Source of the DNA: an uncultured Muribaculaceae bacterium
GTDB taxonomy: Bacteria; Bacteroidota; Bacteroidia; Bacteroidales; Muribaculaceae
Length of the DNA: 64,000 nucleotides
NCBI GenBank assembly: GCA_910587425.1
Contig: CAJUKU010000006.1
Coordinates: forward strand, 62,001-126,000
Reading direction: 5' to 3'
Position numbers and translations under genes: made by a program. The notes under the pieces were generated by a model. The model was not told the DNA's origin. It was given only the letters and a program-made list of their open reading frames with translations, and ran no database searches. Below are positions 1-10,300 of the stretch, piece after piece; position 1 is the first letter of the stretch; each line of letters opens with the position of its first letter.

Positions 1-2481
1 GACAATTATGATGATTACATAGTGATCGGCTACTCAGGTCTCAAGGTCGGGGAGAAGATAGAGATTCCTGGAAGCCAGATCACCGATGCTTCAAAACGCC
101 TGTGGCGGCAAGGTCTGTTCAGCAAGGTGCAGGTGACGCTCGACAAAGTCGTGGGCGACAAAGCATACCTTACACTCCGATTGAGGGAACAGCCGCAGAT
201 CTCGGCTATCAACTACAATGGCGTGAAGAAGGGCGAGCGCCAGGATCTTCAGGAGAAACTGCAGCTGTACGTAGGCAACCAGATCACACAGAACATCATA
301 AACCGCGCTACTGTAATCATCAAGGCTTATTACAGTGAGAAAGGTTTCGGTAACGCGGAGGTCAATATCGTTCTTCATGAGGATCTTTCGGAGCCGAACA
401 AAATGATCGTTGACATAAACGTCGACAAGCACGATAAGCTCAAGGTGCACAAGATCTATGTCTCGGGCAATGAGGTGTTCTCCGACAAGGCTGTCAAGAA
501 TGCCATGAAGAAGACCAATGAGAACGGTAATCTTCTGAATCTGTTCAAGCAGAAGAAATTTGTAGAGAGCGATTATGCCGACGACCTCAACCGTATTATT
601 GAGAAATATAATGAGAAAGGCTACCGCGACGCCAAGATCCTCTCTGACAGTGTGGCTCCATACGATGACAAGAGTGTGGATGTCTACATCGATCTCGAGG
701 AGGGCCGCAAATATTATATAAGCGACATTACCTGGGTCGGAAATACGATTCTCGACACCGAAAGGCTCAACATGATACTCGGCATACAGCCGGGTGAGGT
801 CTACAATCAGAAACTTCTCAACAAACGCACCACGGAGGATGACGATGCGGTTGCAAACTGGTATCTCAACAACGGTTATCTCTTCTATCAGCTCGTTCCG
901 ATCGAGAAAAATGTAGAGGGAGATTCGATTGCGCTCGAGATGCGCATGATGGAGGGTCCGCAGGCACGTATCAACAATGTGGTGATCACGGGTAACGACA
1001 GATTGTATGAGAAGGTGATCCGCCGTGAGCTTTACATGCGACCGGGCGATCTGTTCCGTCGTGATGACCTCGTGCGCTCACTGCGTGAGATCGCACAGAC
1101 CGGTCACTTCAACCCTGAGAACATGAATCCTGACATTCAGCCTAACGAGGAGAACGGTACAGTGGATATTCTCCTGCCGCTTGAGTCAAAGGCAAACGAC
1201 CAGATCGAGTTCTCGATGGGTTGGGGACAGACAGGTGTGATCGGCAAGGTATCCCTGAAGTTCACAAACTTCTCAATCAAGAACCTTTTCCATCCGGGAA
1301 GCTACAAAGGCATCATACCCCAGGGCGAGGGTCAGACGTTTACCCTCTCGGCACAGACTAACGCACGCTACTACCAGGCATACAGCATCTCGTTCCTTGA
1401 TCCGTGGTTCGGTGGCAAGCGTCCTAACTCGCTCTCTGTATCGGCATACTACAGCCGTCAGACAGGTGTAAACTCCTCATATTATAATAACAACTGGTAT
1501 AATTCCGCATACAACTATGGCTACGGATATCCTTACGGTTATGGCTATGGTTACGGCTACGGTTATGGAAACGACTACTACCAGAACTCTTACGAGGATG
1601 CATACGACCCCAACAAGGTGCTTCAGATCGTGGGTGCTACCGTAGGCTTCGGCAAGCGTCTCAGCTGGCCTGACGACTACTTCACATTCACTACCGAACT
1701 TTCATACAACTGGTACTACCTCAAGAACTGGGATTACCTGTACTATATGAACAACGGCTCGTCAAATTCGCTCGTGCTCGGTCTGACCCTCGCACGCAGC
1801 AGTATTGACAACCCGCTGTACACCCGCCGCGGATCGCAGTTCTCGCTCAGTCTGCACATGACTCCGCCTGCATCACTCTTCGGAAAGCGTGACTGGCAGA
1901 AGCTCTCGGAGGAGAACACGACAGAATCGAAGAAACAGCTTTACCGCTGGATCGAGTATTGGAAACTGCGTTTCAAATCACGCACATACACTCCGCTCAA
2001 CGATCCGAACAGCAAATGGACTCTCGTGCTCATGACACGTGCCGATTTCGGTCTGCTCGGCAGCTACAACAAGTATCTGAAATCGCCGTTCGAGACATTC
2101 TATGTCGGCGGTGACGGCATGTCGGGTTCGTACACCAACGCGACAGAGACCATAGCCCTGCGCGGTTATGACAATGGCGCTCTCACACCGTGGGGACGCG
2201 ACGGATATGCATACGCCCGTCTCGGCATGGAGCTCCACTTCCCGTTCATGCTGCAGCCCAGCTCCACCATCTATGGTCTTGCATTCGTCGAGGGGGGTAA
2301 CGCATGGACCTCTGTCAAGGACTTCTCGCCCTTCAACCTCAAGCGCAGCGCAGGTGCCGGTGTGCGTATCTTCCTGCCGATGGTCGGCATGATGGGTATC
2401 GACTGGGGTTACGGTTTCGATAAGGTCTACGGTGAGCGTGGCGGTTCGCACTTCCACTTCATCCTGGGTCAGGAATTCTGA
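1..2481 (+). CDS. bamA: Outer membrane assembly factor BamA (5' end missing)
   Basis: Omp85-family BamA, the core subunit of the machine that folds and inserts beta-barrel proteins into the outer membrane. The frame is open to the left window edge, so the signal peptide and first POTRA repeats are absent; 826 residues remain. POTRA-type repeats fill roughly the first 400 residues and the 16-strand-type barrel the rest. The conserved loop-6 motif of Omp85 barrels is visible as ALRGYDNGALTP, and the chain ends in Phe (GQEF), the usual C-terminal barrel signal. An almost pure Gly-Tyr tract, coded at about 1513-1578, lies in a loop between barrel strands. Two OmpH/Skp chaperone genes and murI follow, an order common in Bacteroidales, which supports the identification. 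Confidence 0.95.
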   Translation, partial: DNYDDYIVIGYSGLKVGEKIEIPGSQITDASKRLWRQGLFSKVQVTLDKVVGDKAYLTLRLREQPQISAINYNGVKKGERQDLQEKLQLYVGNQITQNIINRATVIIKAYYSEKGFGNAEVNIVLHEDLSEPNKMIVDINVDKHDKLKVHKIYVSGNEVFSDKAVKNAMKKTNENGNLLNLFKQKKFVESDYADDLNRIIEKYNEKGYRDAKILSDSVAPYDDKSVDVYIDLEEGRKYYISDITWVGNTILDTERLNMILGIQPGEVYNQKLLNKRTTEDDDAVANWYLNNGYLFYQLVPIEKNVEGDSIALEMRMMEGPQARINNVVITGNDRLYEKVIRRELYMRPGDLFRRDDLVRSLREIAQTGHFNPENMNPDIQPNEENGTVDILLPLESKANDQIEFSMGWGQTGVIGKVSLKFTNFSIKNLFHPGSYKGIIPQGEGQTFTLSAQTNARYYQAYSISFLDPWFGGKRPNSLSVSAYYSRQTGVNSSYYNNNWYNSAYNYGYGYPYGYGYGYGYGYGNDYYQNSYEDAYDPNKVLQIVGATVGFGKRLSWPDDYFTFTTELSYNWYYLKNWDYLYYMNNGSSNSLVLGLTLARSSIDNPLYTRRGSQFSLSLHMTPPASLFGKRDWQKLSEENTTESKKQLYRWIEYWKLRFKSRTYTPLNDPNSKWTLVLMTRADFGLLGSYNKYLKSPFETFYVGGDGMSGSYTNATETIALRGYDNGALTPWGRDGYAYARLGMELHFPFMLQPSSTIYGLAFVEGGNAWTSVKDFSPFNLKRSAGAGVRIFLPMVGMMGIDWGYGFDKVYGERGGSHFHFILGQEF

Positions 2482-2634
2482 TCGTAAACGGATGCTTGGG
2501 AATCTGTTGTGTGCCTTAGCAAAAAAAGATTAATGGCTAAACCATTTCATGCCCTGAGCGTCTAAAAAGAAACCGCACCGCGTTTCACACACCATTCACA
2601 ACGATTAATAAACACTTGAAACACCTCTGAAACA

Positions 2635-3150
2635 ATGAAAAAGATAGCTTTGATCCTCACCGTGATCTTTGCGGCAGCTTTCGGGGCTTCTGCGCAAAAG
2701 TTCGCGCTTGTCGACATGGAGTACGTGTTGCAGAATATTCCGGCTTACGAGATAGCAAACCAGCAGCTTGACCAGCTCTCACAGCGATGGCAGAAAGAGG
2801 TTGACCAGCTCTCGCAGCAGGCTGCCGATCTGTACAAGGACTACCGTGCGAACATGGTATTCCTTACGGATGACCAGAAGAAAAAGAAGGAGGAGGAGAT
2901 AACCGCAAAAGAGAAGGAGACAGCCGAACTCCGCAACAAATACTTCGGTCCCGAGGGTGATCTGTTCAAGTTCCGCCAGCAGCTCATGCAGCCGATACAG
3001 GATGATGTCTACAATGCCGTGAAGGCTGTGAGCGAGGAGCGCGGATATCAGTGCATCTTCGACCGTGCATCGTCAGCCGACATCATTTTCGCCTCGCCCC
3101 GTATCGACATAAGCAACGAGGTGCTTGCCAAGTTAGGTTTTTCAAAATAA
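2635..3150 (+). CDS. OmpH/Skp family periplasmic chaperone (first copy)
   Basis: 171-residue periplasmic chaperone of the OmpH/Skp family, which holds unfolded outer-membrane proteins on their way to the BAM complex. A signal peptide covers residues 1-20 (cleavage after GASA). The central part, about residues 40-110, is rich in Gln, Lys and Glu and should form the long coiled-coil tentacles of Skp, including the run KKKKEEE. It lies 153 bp downstream of bamA and 60 bp upstream of a paralogue. No clear promoter was found in the bamA-skp gap, so co-transcription with bamA is likely. Family assignment is firm; individual client proteins cannot be told from sequence. Confidence 0.9.
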   Translation: MKKIALILTVIFAAAFGASAQKFALVDMEYVLQNIPAYEIANQQLDQLSQRWQKEVDQLSQQAADLYKDYRANMVFLTDDQKKKKEEEITAKEKETAELRNKYFGPEGDLFKFRQQLMQPIQDDVYNAVKAVSEERGYQCIFDRASSADIIFASPRIDISNEVLAKLGFSK

Positions 3151-3156
3151 AAATTG

Positions 3157-3164
3157 TAACTTTG
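3157..3164 (+). promoter_or_regulatory. Candidate -7 box (TAACTTTG) for the second skp gene
   Basis: TAACTTTG matches the Bacteroidota -7 consensus TAnnTTTG, in the gap between the two skp genes and about 47 bp before the second start codon. No convincing -33 TTTG is present at the proper spacing, so this is a weak call. Confidence 0.4.
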
Positions 3165-3210
3165 TCGGCGTAACATAACCGTAAAAGCAAATTCTAACAA
3201 AACTACAATA

Positions 3211-3705
3211 ATGATCAAGAAACTTTTAGTCGCAATAATGATTGCGCTCCCGGCTCTCGGTTTCGCCCAGTCAAAATTTGGCATTGTAAACTCCGAAGCC
3301 ATATTCCAGGATCTTCCCGAAGTGAAATCCGCAACTGAGCAGATGCAGGCAGCCCAGCAGAAACTGGAGGCTGAGTACAAGAACCTCACCGATGAATTCA
3401 ACAAGAAATACGAGGAACTCCAGAAACTCACTGACGATACCCCCCAGGTGATCCGTGAGCGCCACACTAACGATATGCAGACCATGTCGCAGAATATCGA
3501 GAAGTTCCGCGACAACGCCACCCAGGATCTTCAGCGTCAGCAGCAGCAGCTTTTCGCTCCCATCCAGCAGAAGGTGGTAGATGCTATCCAGGCTGTAGGC
3601 AAGGAGAACAACTTCACATTCATCTTTGAGAACGGCACTTCGGTATATGTAGGTTCCGACGTGGTCGACGTGACTCCTCTCGTACGCACCAAGCTCGGCA
3701 TCTGA
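3211..3705 (+). CDS. OmpH/Skp family periplasmic chaperone (second copy)
   Basis: 164-residue paralogue of the preceding chaperone, with its own signal peptide (residues 1-19, cleavage after GFA). The mature chain opens with SKFGIVNSEAIFQDLP, the beta-strand start typical of Skp, and then has a Gln/Glu/Lys-rich helical stretch (about residues 40-115). The two copies are clearly related but diverged, as usual for paired ompH genes in Bacteroidales, and may have different clients. A strong terminator hairpin follows the stop codon by about 40 bp, so the bamA-skp-skp unit ends here. Confidence 0.9.
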   Translation: MIKKLLVAIMIALPALGFAQSKFGIVNSEAIFQDLPEVKSATEQMQAAQQKLEAEYKNLTDEFNKKYEELQKLTDDTPQVIRERHTNDMQTMSQNIEKFRDNATQDLQRQQQQLFAPIQQKVVDAIQAVGKENNFTFIFENGTSVYVGSDVVDVTPLVRTKLGI

Positions 3706-3746
3706 TCCGAAAAACTGATCCGCCATCTGTGCGCGAACAATATCAT

Positions 3747-3785
3747 AGCCTCAATACGTTTATGTATTGAGGCTTATTTCTTTTA
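3747..3785 (+). terminator. Rho-independent terminator after the skp genes
   Basis: Perfect 11-bp stem (AGCCTCAATAC paired with GTATTGAGGCT) with a 6-nt loop, followed on the + strand by a T-rich tail (TATTTCTTTTATTT). It ends the bamA-skp-skp transcript before murI. Confidence 0.85.
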
Positions 3786-3800
3786 TTTCATGCTTGGACA

Positions 3801-4646
3801 ATGAAAGGATCATCTGAAATAAACTGCGGACCGATCGGGGTTTTCGACTCCGGCTACGGTGGGCTGACAATTCTGCGGGAACTGCGCCGGCAGCTGCCTC
3901 AATATGATTATCTCTATCTCGGCGACAACGCCCGCGCGCCGTACGGTACGCGTTCGTTTGACATAGTATACGAGTTTACACTTCAGGCTGTGCGTACATT
4001 GTTCAGCCGCGGCTGTCAGCTGGTTATCCTTGCATGCAATACCGCCTCGGCTAAGGCGCTCCGCACCATACAGCAGCGCGATCTGCCTTTGATCGACCCC
4101 ACGCGGCGTGTGCTCGGTGTTATCCGTCCGACAGCGGAGGCTATAGGTAAGATCTCGGCTAACGGTCATGTAGGTGTTCTCGGCACACAAGGTACGGTCA
4201 ATTCACGCAGTTACGATATGGAGATCGGGAAACTGTATCCGGATTTCACGGTCAATTCCGAATCCGCTCCGATGTGGGTGCCGCTTGTGGAGAATAATGA
4301 GGCAGACGGTCCGGGGGCGGATTATTTTGTCGACAAGTATGTAGGTAAGCTGCTCGCCTCTGATCCGGATATGGATACCATAATTCTTGCCTGCACGCAT
4401 TATCCGCTGTTGTATCCTAAGATACGAAGCCGGGTGCCGGAGAATATGACGGTGCTGCGGCAGGGTGAGATCGTCGCGGAGAGTCTTGACGATTATCTGA
4501 GACGCCATCCGGAGATGGAGCGCCGTTGCACACGCGGAGGCTCATGCGAGTATCTGACAACGGAAAATCCTGATAAGTTTACCGATCTGGCACGTCTCTT
4601 TCTCGACACAGACGTCAATGTGAGTCATATTGACCTCAACAGTTGA
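3801..4646 (+). CDS. murI: Glutamate racemase
   Basis: Interconverts L- and D-glutamate in the cytoplasm and so supplies D-Glu for peptidoglycan. 281 residues, normal for the family. The two catalytic cysteines are seen in the classic motifs LACNTASAK (Cys79) and LACTHYP (Cys198), with His200 next to the second. The N-terminal FDSGYGGLT (Asp16, Ser17) and the GDNARAPYG loop also match. The start codon was chosen because the family motif begins about a dozen residues later and an ATG with no upstream rival is present. It sits just after a terminator, so it probably has its own promoter, although none is obvious in the short gap. Confidence 0.95.
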   Translation: MKGSSEINCGPIGVFDSGYGGLTILRELRRQLPQYDYLYLGDNARAPYGTRSFDIVYEFTLQAVRTLFSRGCQLVILACNTASAKALRTIQQRDLPLIDPTRRVLGVIRPTAEAIGKISANGHVGVLGTQGTVNSRSYDMEIGKLYPDFTVNSESAPMWVPLVENNEADGPGADYFVDKYVGKLLASDPDMDTIILACTHYPLLYPKIRSRVPENMTVLRQGEIVAESLDDYLRRHPEMERRCTRGGSCEYLTTENPDKFTDLARLFLDTDVNVSHIDLNS

Positions 4647-4688
4647 ATATCATAAAGTCATTACTAACATAACCAAAAGCACATTACT

Positions 4689-5558
4689 ATGAATCTTAAC
4701 GGACGCCGCCGGAGCGGCAATATTGACGACCGTCGGGGACTGTCGTCATCACGCGGACTAAAGATAGGCGGCGGTATCGGAGCCGTCATAGTCGCCGCAA
4801 TCATTGCATGGATATCCGGCGGTAATCCTCTGGATGTGGTGATGCAGAATGCCGGTCAGCTTATGGGAGGTCAGTCAACCACCCAGTCATATACCCCGAC
4901 AGCCGAGGATGAGGAGCTTGCCTCGTTTGTCTCGACTATTCTCGCGGGTACGGAAGATATATGGAGCCAGCAGTTTCAGGCTATGGGAAAGGAGTATGAG
5001 CCGCCTACGCTTGTGATGTTCACTGATGCGGTTCAGAGCGGATGCGGCGGTGCCACATCGTCGGTCGGTCCGTTCTATTGCTCTGCCGACAAGTGTGTCT
5101 ATATCGATCTATCGTTTTTGCGCGATATGCGCAAGACCATCGGTGCTGACGGTGATTTCGCTTTCGCATACGTGATAGCGCATGAGGTAGGACACGCCGT
5201 GCAGGATCAACTCGGCATACTCGACCAGGCACACACACAGATGAGCCGACTGAGCGAGGCTGAGGCAAACAAGATAAGTGTGCGGTTGGAGCTTCAGGCT
5301 GATTATCTCGCAGGCGTGTGGGCGGCTAACGACAACAAGCAGTTCAACTCGCTTGAGGATGGCGACATAGAGGAAGCGGTCGATGCTGCGCTTAAGATCG
5401 GCGACGACTACTTGCAGCAGCGGGCGCAGGGCTATGTGGTGCCTGAATCGTTCAATCACGGCACGAGCGAACAGCGCTCGCGATGGCTGCGCAAGGGAAT
5501 CCAGTCAGGATCGGTGAGAGATGGTGATACCTTCTCTATTCCTTATTCCTCACTCTGA
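4689..5558 (+). CDS. Neutral zinc metallopeptidase, YpfJ family
   Basis: 289-residue membrane-anchored protein of the YpfJ/putative neutral zinc metallopeptidase family. A short, basic, Gly-rich N-terminus (residues 1-28) precedes one hydrophobic segment (about 29-43), so the catalytic part is probably periplasmic. The zinc motif HEVGH is at residues 165-169, and ELQADYLAGVWA (Glu201) supplies the likely third ligand. Physiological substrates are unknown for the family, and no neighbour indicates one. It follows murI by 42 bp and could be co-transcribed with it. Confidence 0.88.
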   Translation: MNLNGRRRSGNIDDRRGLSSSRGLKIGGGIGAVIVAAIIAWISGGNPLDVVMQNAGQLMGGQSTTQSYTPTAEDEELASFVSTILAGTEDIWSQQFQAMGKEYEPPTLVMFTDAVQSGCGGATSSVGPFYCSADKCVYIDLSFLRDMRKTIGADGDFAFAYVIAHEVGHAVQDQLGILDQAHTQMSRLSEAEANKISVRLELQADYLAGVWAANDNKQFNSLEDGDIEEAVDAALKIGDDYLQQRAQGYVVPESFNHGTSEQRSRWLRKGIQSGSVRDGDTFSIPYSSL

Positions 5559-5589
5559 TCACCCTGACTGATTATCCCGGTTCAGTTGA

Positions 5590-6132
5590 TCATTCGGGGG
5601 CGCAGGTCAGCGAATTGATGGCATCCTGCAGTGTCTCCGTCATAAGTTCGCGGAAATCTGAGTTGTAGAATTTATCTGCGCGTATCGCCTCCACGGCAGC
5701 TGTTATCCTGGGAAGAAACAGCGACAGGACGCCACCGAGATCAGCCGCCTTCACAGTATCCGCCATCAGTTTCGCAAGCGAACGTGCGGTTGACTCCTTG
5801 ATCCAGTTGGCTGATCCTACAGCACAGAAGCGCTCGACAGTGTAGGTCATTATCTCGCACGACGGTTCCGCACCGGGATTTAGCGATGTTATATCTTTTA
5901 TGAAGCGTTTTACGCGTGTCACACGTGGGCGTGCACGTCCGCGTGTGACGCGTGCCGCTTCCTTGTCGATAGCCGTCCGTGCGCGGCGCAGCTTGGCATC
6001 TATGTCGGGCTGCACAAAGAAGTCGAGATACTCCTTCGCCTCCTTACGCGCTTCATACAGTTCAAGTATCAGTTGCTCCATATCGCTGCGCTCCATCAGT
6101 GCAAGCTGTTTTTTAAGAGAGGTCTTCGACAT
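5590..6132 (-). CDS. DUF6155 family protein, function unknown
   Basis: 180-residue cytoplasmic protein resembling the DUF6155 family of Bacteroidota, which opens with MSKTSLKKQLALMERSDMEQ. The frame extends upstream to 6210, but that part overlaps the terminator of the preceding gene and looks non-coding, so the start was set at the MSKT methionine. The chain is mainly helical and basic in the middle (RVTRGRARPRVTRVKRF, about residues 61-77). There is no signal peptide, membrane segment or catalytic motif. No function can be assigned. It is convergent with the zinc peptidase gene. Confidence 0.75.
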   Translation of the reverse strand: MSKTSLKKQLALMERSDMEQLILELYEARKEAKEYLDFFVQPDIDAKLRRARTAIDKEAARVTRGRARPRVTRVKRFIKDITSLNPGAEPSCEIMTYTVERFCAVGSANWIKESTARSLAKLMADTVKAADLGGVLSLFLPRITAAVEAIRADKFYNSDFRELMTETLQDAINSLTCAPE

Positions 6133-6172
6133 TTGACTTGTTGTTTTACGGTCAATAGTTAGTAATGGTTGT

Positions 6173-6208
6173 TGAAAAATGATGGGGACAGCCTGAGCCA
6201 TCCCCATC
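6173..6208 (-). terminator. Terminator of the uvrB-ygiQ-S9 peptidase run
   Basis: On the - strand GATGGGGA pairs with TCCCCATC around a 12-nt loop and is followed by ATTTTTC. It lies about 20 nt past the S9 peptidase stop codon and separates that gene from the DUF6155 gene. Confidence 0.8.
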
Positions 6209-6229
6209 AAAGATATTACGCGTCAGCGT

Positions 6230-8347
6230 TTATTTCTGTTCAGCTGCAGCCTCAGTCTGTGCGGGTTTCAGCCAGCGGTCGAGCCAGCGGAAGAACACGC
6301 GCTGCCACATCACGCTGTTCTGCGGCTTGAGGATCCAGTGGTTCTCATCGGGGAAAATGAGCATTTCGGCGGGGATGCCGCGGAGCTTTGCAGCATTGAA
6401 AGCCATCATGCCCTGTGAGGCAAGTATGCGGAAGTCATATTCGCCATGAGTTACGAGGATCGGGGTGTCCCATTTGTCGACAAAACGGTGGGGAGAGTTT
6501 GCAAACGAACGCTGTGCGTCGGCATTGCTCTTGTCCCAGAACGGACCGCCGAGATCCCAGTTGGCAAACCACATCTCCTCAGTCTCGAGATACTGCGCGT
6601 CGGTGTTGAAGATACCGGCGTGGGCAATGAATGCTGCGAAGCGTCCGTCGTGGTTGCCGGCAAGCCAGTAGACGGAGAATCCGCCGTAGCTTGCTCCTAC
6701 CGCTCCGATGTGGTCGGCATCGACATAAGATTCACGCTTCATGTCGTCGACAGCGCTGAGATAGTCTTTCATGTTCTGACCACCGTAATCGCGCGAGATC
6801 TGTGCGTTCCACTCTGTGCCGAATCCGGGGAGACCGCGGCGGTTGGGAGCTATGACGATGTAGCCGTTGGCAGCCATAAGCGCGAGATTCCAGCGGAAGC
6901 TGAACATCTGGCTTACTGCCTGCTGCGGACCGCCCTGGCAATAGAGCAGGGCAGGGTATTTCTTATTCGGGTCGAATTTCGGGGGATAGATTACCCATGT
7001 GGTCATCAACTTGCCGTCGGTGGTGGGAACCATACGCTTCTCTACTTTAGGCATGTCGAGGGCAGCAAGGATCTCGGTGTTCACGTTGGTGAGCTGCTTG
7101 ATCTCGCCGTTGGCGCTGACAGACATGATCTCGTTGGGGGCGGTCATGCAGTGGCGCATGGTCAGGAGGGTGCCGTCGGCAAGCGGTGCGAGCGAAGCGT
7201 AATCGTAAGTGCCGTCAGCAACCACATTGACAGCCTTGTCGGCGAGGCGCACGCTGAATATCGGTGTCACACCATCCTTAGGAGCGATGAAGTAGATCGA
7301 CTTGCAGTCAGGAGCCCAAGCGATTGCATCGGCGGTGTAATCCCAGTCGGTGGTGAGGTCGGTTTTCTCACCGGTGGCGGTGTCCATGATGAAAATGCGG
7401 TTCTTGTCCGATTCGTAACCGTCATGCTCCATGCTCAGCCATGCAATATACTTGCCATCGGGTGAGTATGCGGGGTTGGTGTCGTAGCCCATCATGCCTT
7501 CGGTAAGGTTACGGGTGGTTCCGTCGGCGAGGGTGTAGAGGTAGAGGTCGGAATTGGTGGAGAGGGCATATTCCATGCCGGTCTTCTTGCGCGATACGTA
7601 GATCAGCTGTTTTGAGTCGGGTGACCATGCGAACGACTCAATGCCGCCGAATGGTTTCATCGGAGCTTCAAAAGGCTCGTCAGCCATGATATCGGTGGCA
7701 TCCGAGAGCTTGTTCCCGTCAAATTCCGCAATCAGCGGGTGAGGTATCTCAGTCACCCATTCATCCCAGTGCTTATAGTTGAGATCGTCGATAAGACGTC
7801 CTGTAGCCTTGGGGAGATCGGGATAGACATCAGCGGCAGTGCGGGCATATTTCACAGTGCCGATCATCACCACATGCTTTTCATCGGGTGAGAAGAGGAA
7901 TCCTGCGATTCCACCCTCTACATTGGAGATCGCGCGACGGTCGGAACCATCGGCGTTCATCACCCAGAGCTGGCTTTTGCCGTCGACAGGCGATGTGAAA
8001 GCGATACGCTTGCCGCCGTCGATCCATACGGCGCCGTTCTCGGAGTCGGGCGTGCGGGTGATGCGTTTGTTGTCGCTGCCGTCGGTATTCATTACATAGA
8101 GGTCGAGGTTGCTCTTGTTCTGCTCGACGCTCTCATAGCCAATGCTGTAGAGCACTTTTGTGCCATCGGGCGATACGACAGGTGCGTTGACGCGTCCGAG
8201 TGCCTCAAGCACATCGATGGTATAGTTACGGTCGGTGGGACGGAAAGCACTGTTGTCGATCACGTCGCCCTCCTGCTTTGGCGCATTGCTCGTGCATGCG
8301 CCCGTGAGGAGTGTTGCTGTCATTGCGGCAATCAGGGTTTTGTTCAT
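6230..8347 (-). CDS. S9 family prolyl-oligopeptidase-type peptidase (lipoprotein)
   Basis: 705-residue serine peptidase of the S9 (prolyl oligopeptidase/DPP IV-like) family, expected to cut short peptides in the cell envelope. The N-terminus has a lipoprotein signal with the lipobox LTGAC, so it is probably membrane-anchored after processing by LspA. Residues about 45-420 hold WD40-like/beta-propeller repeats (for example SPDGTKVLYS, SPDGKYIAWLS). The C-terminal alpha/beta-hydrolase domain has the triad: Ser553 in GASYGG, Asp638 in HGEYDFR and His670 in DENHW. It lies 43 bp downstream of the ygiQ-type gene on the same strand and is followed by a terminator. Confidence 0.92.
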   Translation of the reverse strand: MNKTLIAAMTATLLTGACTSNAPKQEGDVIDNSAFRPTDRNYTIDVLEALGRVNAPVVSPDGTKVLYSIGYESVEQNKSNLDLYVMNTDGSDNKRITRTPDSENGAVWIDGGKRIAFTSPVDGKSQLWVMNADGSDRRAISNVEGGIAGFLFSPDEKHVVMIGTVKYARTAADVYPDLPKATGRLIDDLNYKHWDEWVTEIPHPLIAEFDGNKLSDATDIMADEPFEAPMKPFGGIESFAWSPDSKQLIYVSRKKTGMEYALSTNSDLYLYTLADGTTRNLTEGMMGYDTNPAYSPDGKYIAWLSMEHDGYESDKNRIFIMDTATGEKTDLTTDWDYTADAIAWAPDCKSIYFIAPKDGVTPIFSVRLADKAVNVVADGTYDYASLAPLADGTLLTMRHCMTAPNEIMSVSANGEIKQLTNVNTEILAALDMPKVEKRMVPTTDGKLMTTWVIYPPKFDPNKKYPALLYCQGGPQQAVSQMFSFRWNLALMAANGYIVIAPNRRGLPGFGTEWNAQISRDYGGQNMKDYLSAVDDMKRESYVDADHIGAVGASYGGFSVYWLAGNHDGRFAAFIAHAGIFNTDAQYLETEEMWFANWDLGGPFWDKSNADAQRSFANSPHRFVDKWDTPILVTHGEYDFRILASQGMMAFNAAKLRGIPAEMLIFPDENHWILKPQNSVMWQRVFFRWLDRWLKPAQTEAAAEQK

Positions 8348-8390
8348 TTGAATATATGATTGGTTAAATAAGTATGTCAGTAGGGTGTTA

Positions 8391-10300
8391 TTATCTGCGC
8401 CTCTGCCGGTTTTTCCTTGCGCTTTTGGTTTCGCTTAAGGCGTCCGGTTGATATGGGCGGCAGATCTTGGGAGCCGAGGAGGGGTACAGTTTCATCAGCA
8501 GGTCGGTGCGGTGTATGCGCCGGAGTGCCTGCTCTATGCCGCGCCGGTAGGTATTGTCGTACCAGAAGAAATATTGGCGCTGAGCGAGTTTCTCATCCTT
8601 AGTGCGTGCGCAGAATACTCGTTCGCCAGTGTAGGGGTGCACTCCGGAATAATATATCTCCGTGGCTACGGTCATTGGCGTGGGGGTGAAATCCTGCACT
8701 TGTTCCAGGTGGAAGTCGAGCTGTTTTGTCTCGACAGCGAGTTGTGCCATATCCTCCTCGGTGCATCCGGGGTGGCTTGAGATGAAGTATGGTATGAGCT
8801 GCTGCCGAAGTCCGCAGCGGGTGTTCACGCGGTCAAAAATCCGCTTGAACTCATGGAACTGGGTGAACGAAGGTTTACGCATCAGTTCAAGCACACGGTC
8901 AGATGTGTGCTCCGGTGCCACTTTCAGTCTTCCTGATACATGACGCTCTATGAGCTCTTCGTTATATTTCAGGTTCGTGCGGTCAATATCTGGATCGCCG
9001 GTGCGGTGCATTGACAGGTCATAGCGCACTCCGCTGCCGATAAATGATTTCTTGACACCCGGAAGGGCGTCGATCGCACGGTATATGTCGAGGAGCGGTC
9101 CATGGTCAGTGTTCAGGTTCGGGCACGGTTTCGGATGCAGGCATGACGGACGCAGGCATTTGGCACACGCTTCGGTGCGGCGTCCCCGCATACCGTACAT
9201 GTTAGCCGACGGTCCTCCGAGATCGCTGATATAGCCTTTGAAATCATGCATCTGTGTCACAGCGCGCGCCTCCTTGACAATCGACTCCTTGCTGCGCGAG
9301 GCTATGAATTTGCCCTGGTGAGCGGAGATGGTGCAGAAAGCGCATCCGCCGAAACATCCTCTGTGCATGCAGATGGAGTGGCGTATCATCTCGTATGCAG
9401 GTATGGTCTTGCCTTTATAGCGCGGGTGGGGCAGGCGGGTGTACGGAAGGTCGAATGACGCATCTACCTCCTCCGTAGTCATCGGTGCATACATCGGATT
9501 GACGCGTACAGTCCTGTCGCCGTGACGCTGCCACAAGGTTGCTCCGTTCATGGCATTGCTCTGTTCCTCTATGTGGCGGAAATTTGCCGATTGCTTGTGC
9601 GGGTCGGCGAGGCATTGCTCATAGGAGCAGAGGATGATATTGCTGGAATCACCTTCCGGTTGTTCGGAGGCGGGGAGCAATACGGCTGTCTGCCTGAGTG
9701 TGGCGAGCGAGCTTACGGGTATTCCTTGGTCAAGCGCGCGTGCTATCTCCAGGACGGTTTTCTCCCCCATTCCGTACGAAAGTATGTCGGCGGGTGCATC
9801 AAGCAGTATTGAGGGACGCAAACGGTCCTCCCAATAGTCATAATGCGATTGTCGGCGCAGAGATGCCTCAATCCCACCGAGCACAACCGGAACATCGGGA
9901 TAAAGTTCCTTGAGTATTTTGGTGTAAACGATAGTAGGGTAGTCCGGGCGTGTGCCATGACGTCCGCCAGGTGTGTAGGCGTCGTCGCTGCGTCGTCGGC
10001 GGGCGGCGGTGTAATGGTTCACCATCGAATCCATGGCACCTGCGGATACTCCGAAAAACAAACGCGGAGCACCGAACTTTCGGAAGTCGCGCAGGTCATC
10101 CTGCCAGTTGGGTTGCGGGACTATGGCGACTTTGTAACCGGCAGCCTGTAGTGTGCGTCCTATAACGGCAGCACCGAACGACGGATGATCGACATAAGCG
10201 TCGCCGGTGAAGAGGACAACGTCGACAGAGTCCCATCCGAGCAGACGCATCTCCTTTACCGTGGTGGGCAGATATAGCTTTGTGTCGAACTGCGGCGGTG

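Noticed and set aside
6446..7465. 339-codon open frame on the + strand
   Set aside because: Antisense to the S9 peptidase, which has a complete catalytic triad and lipobox.
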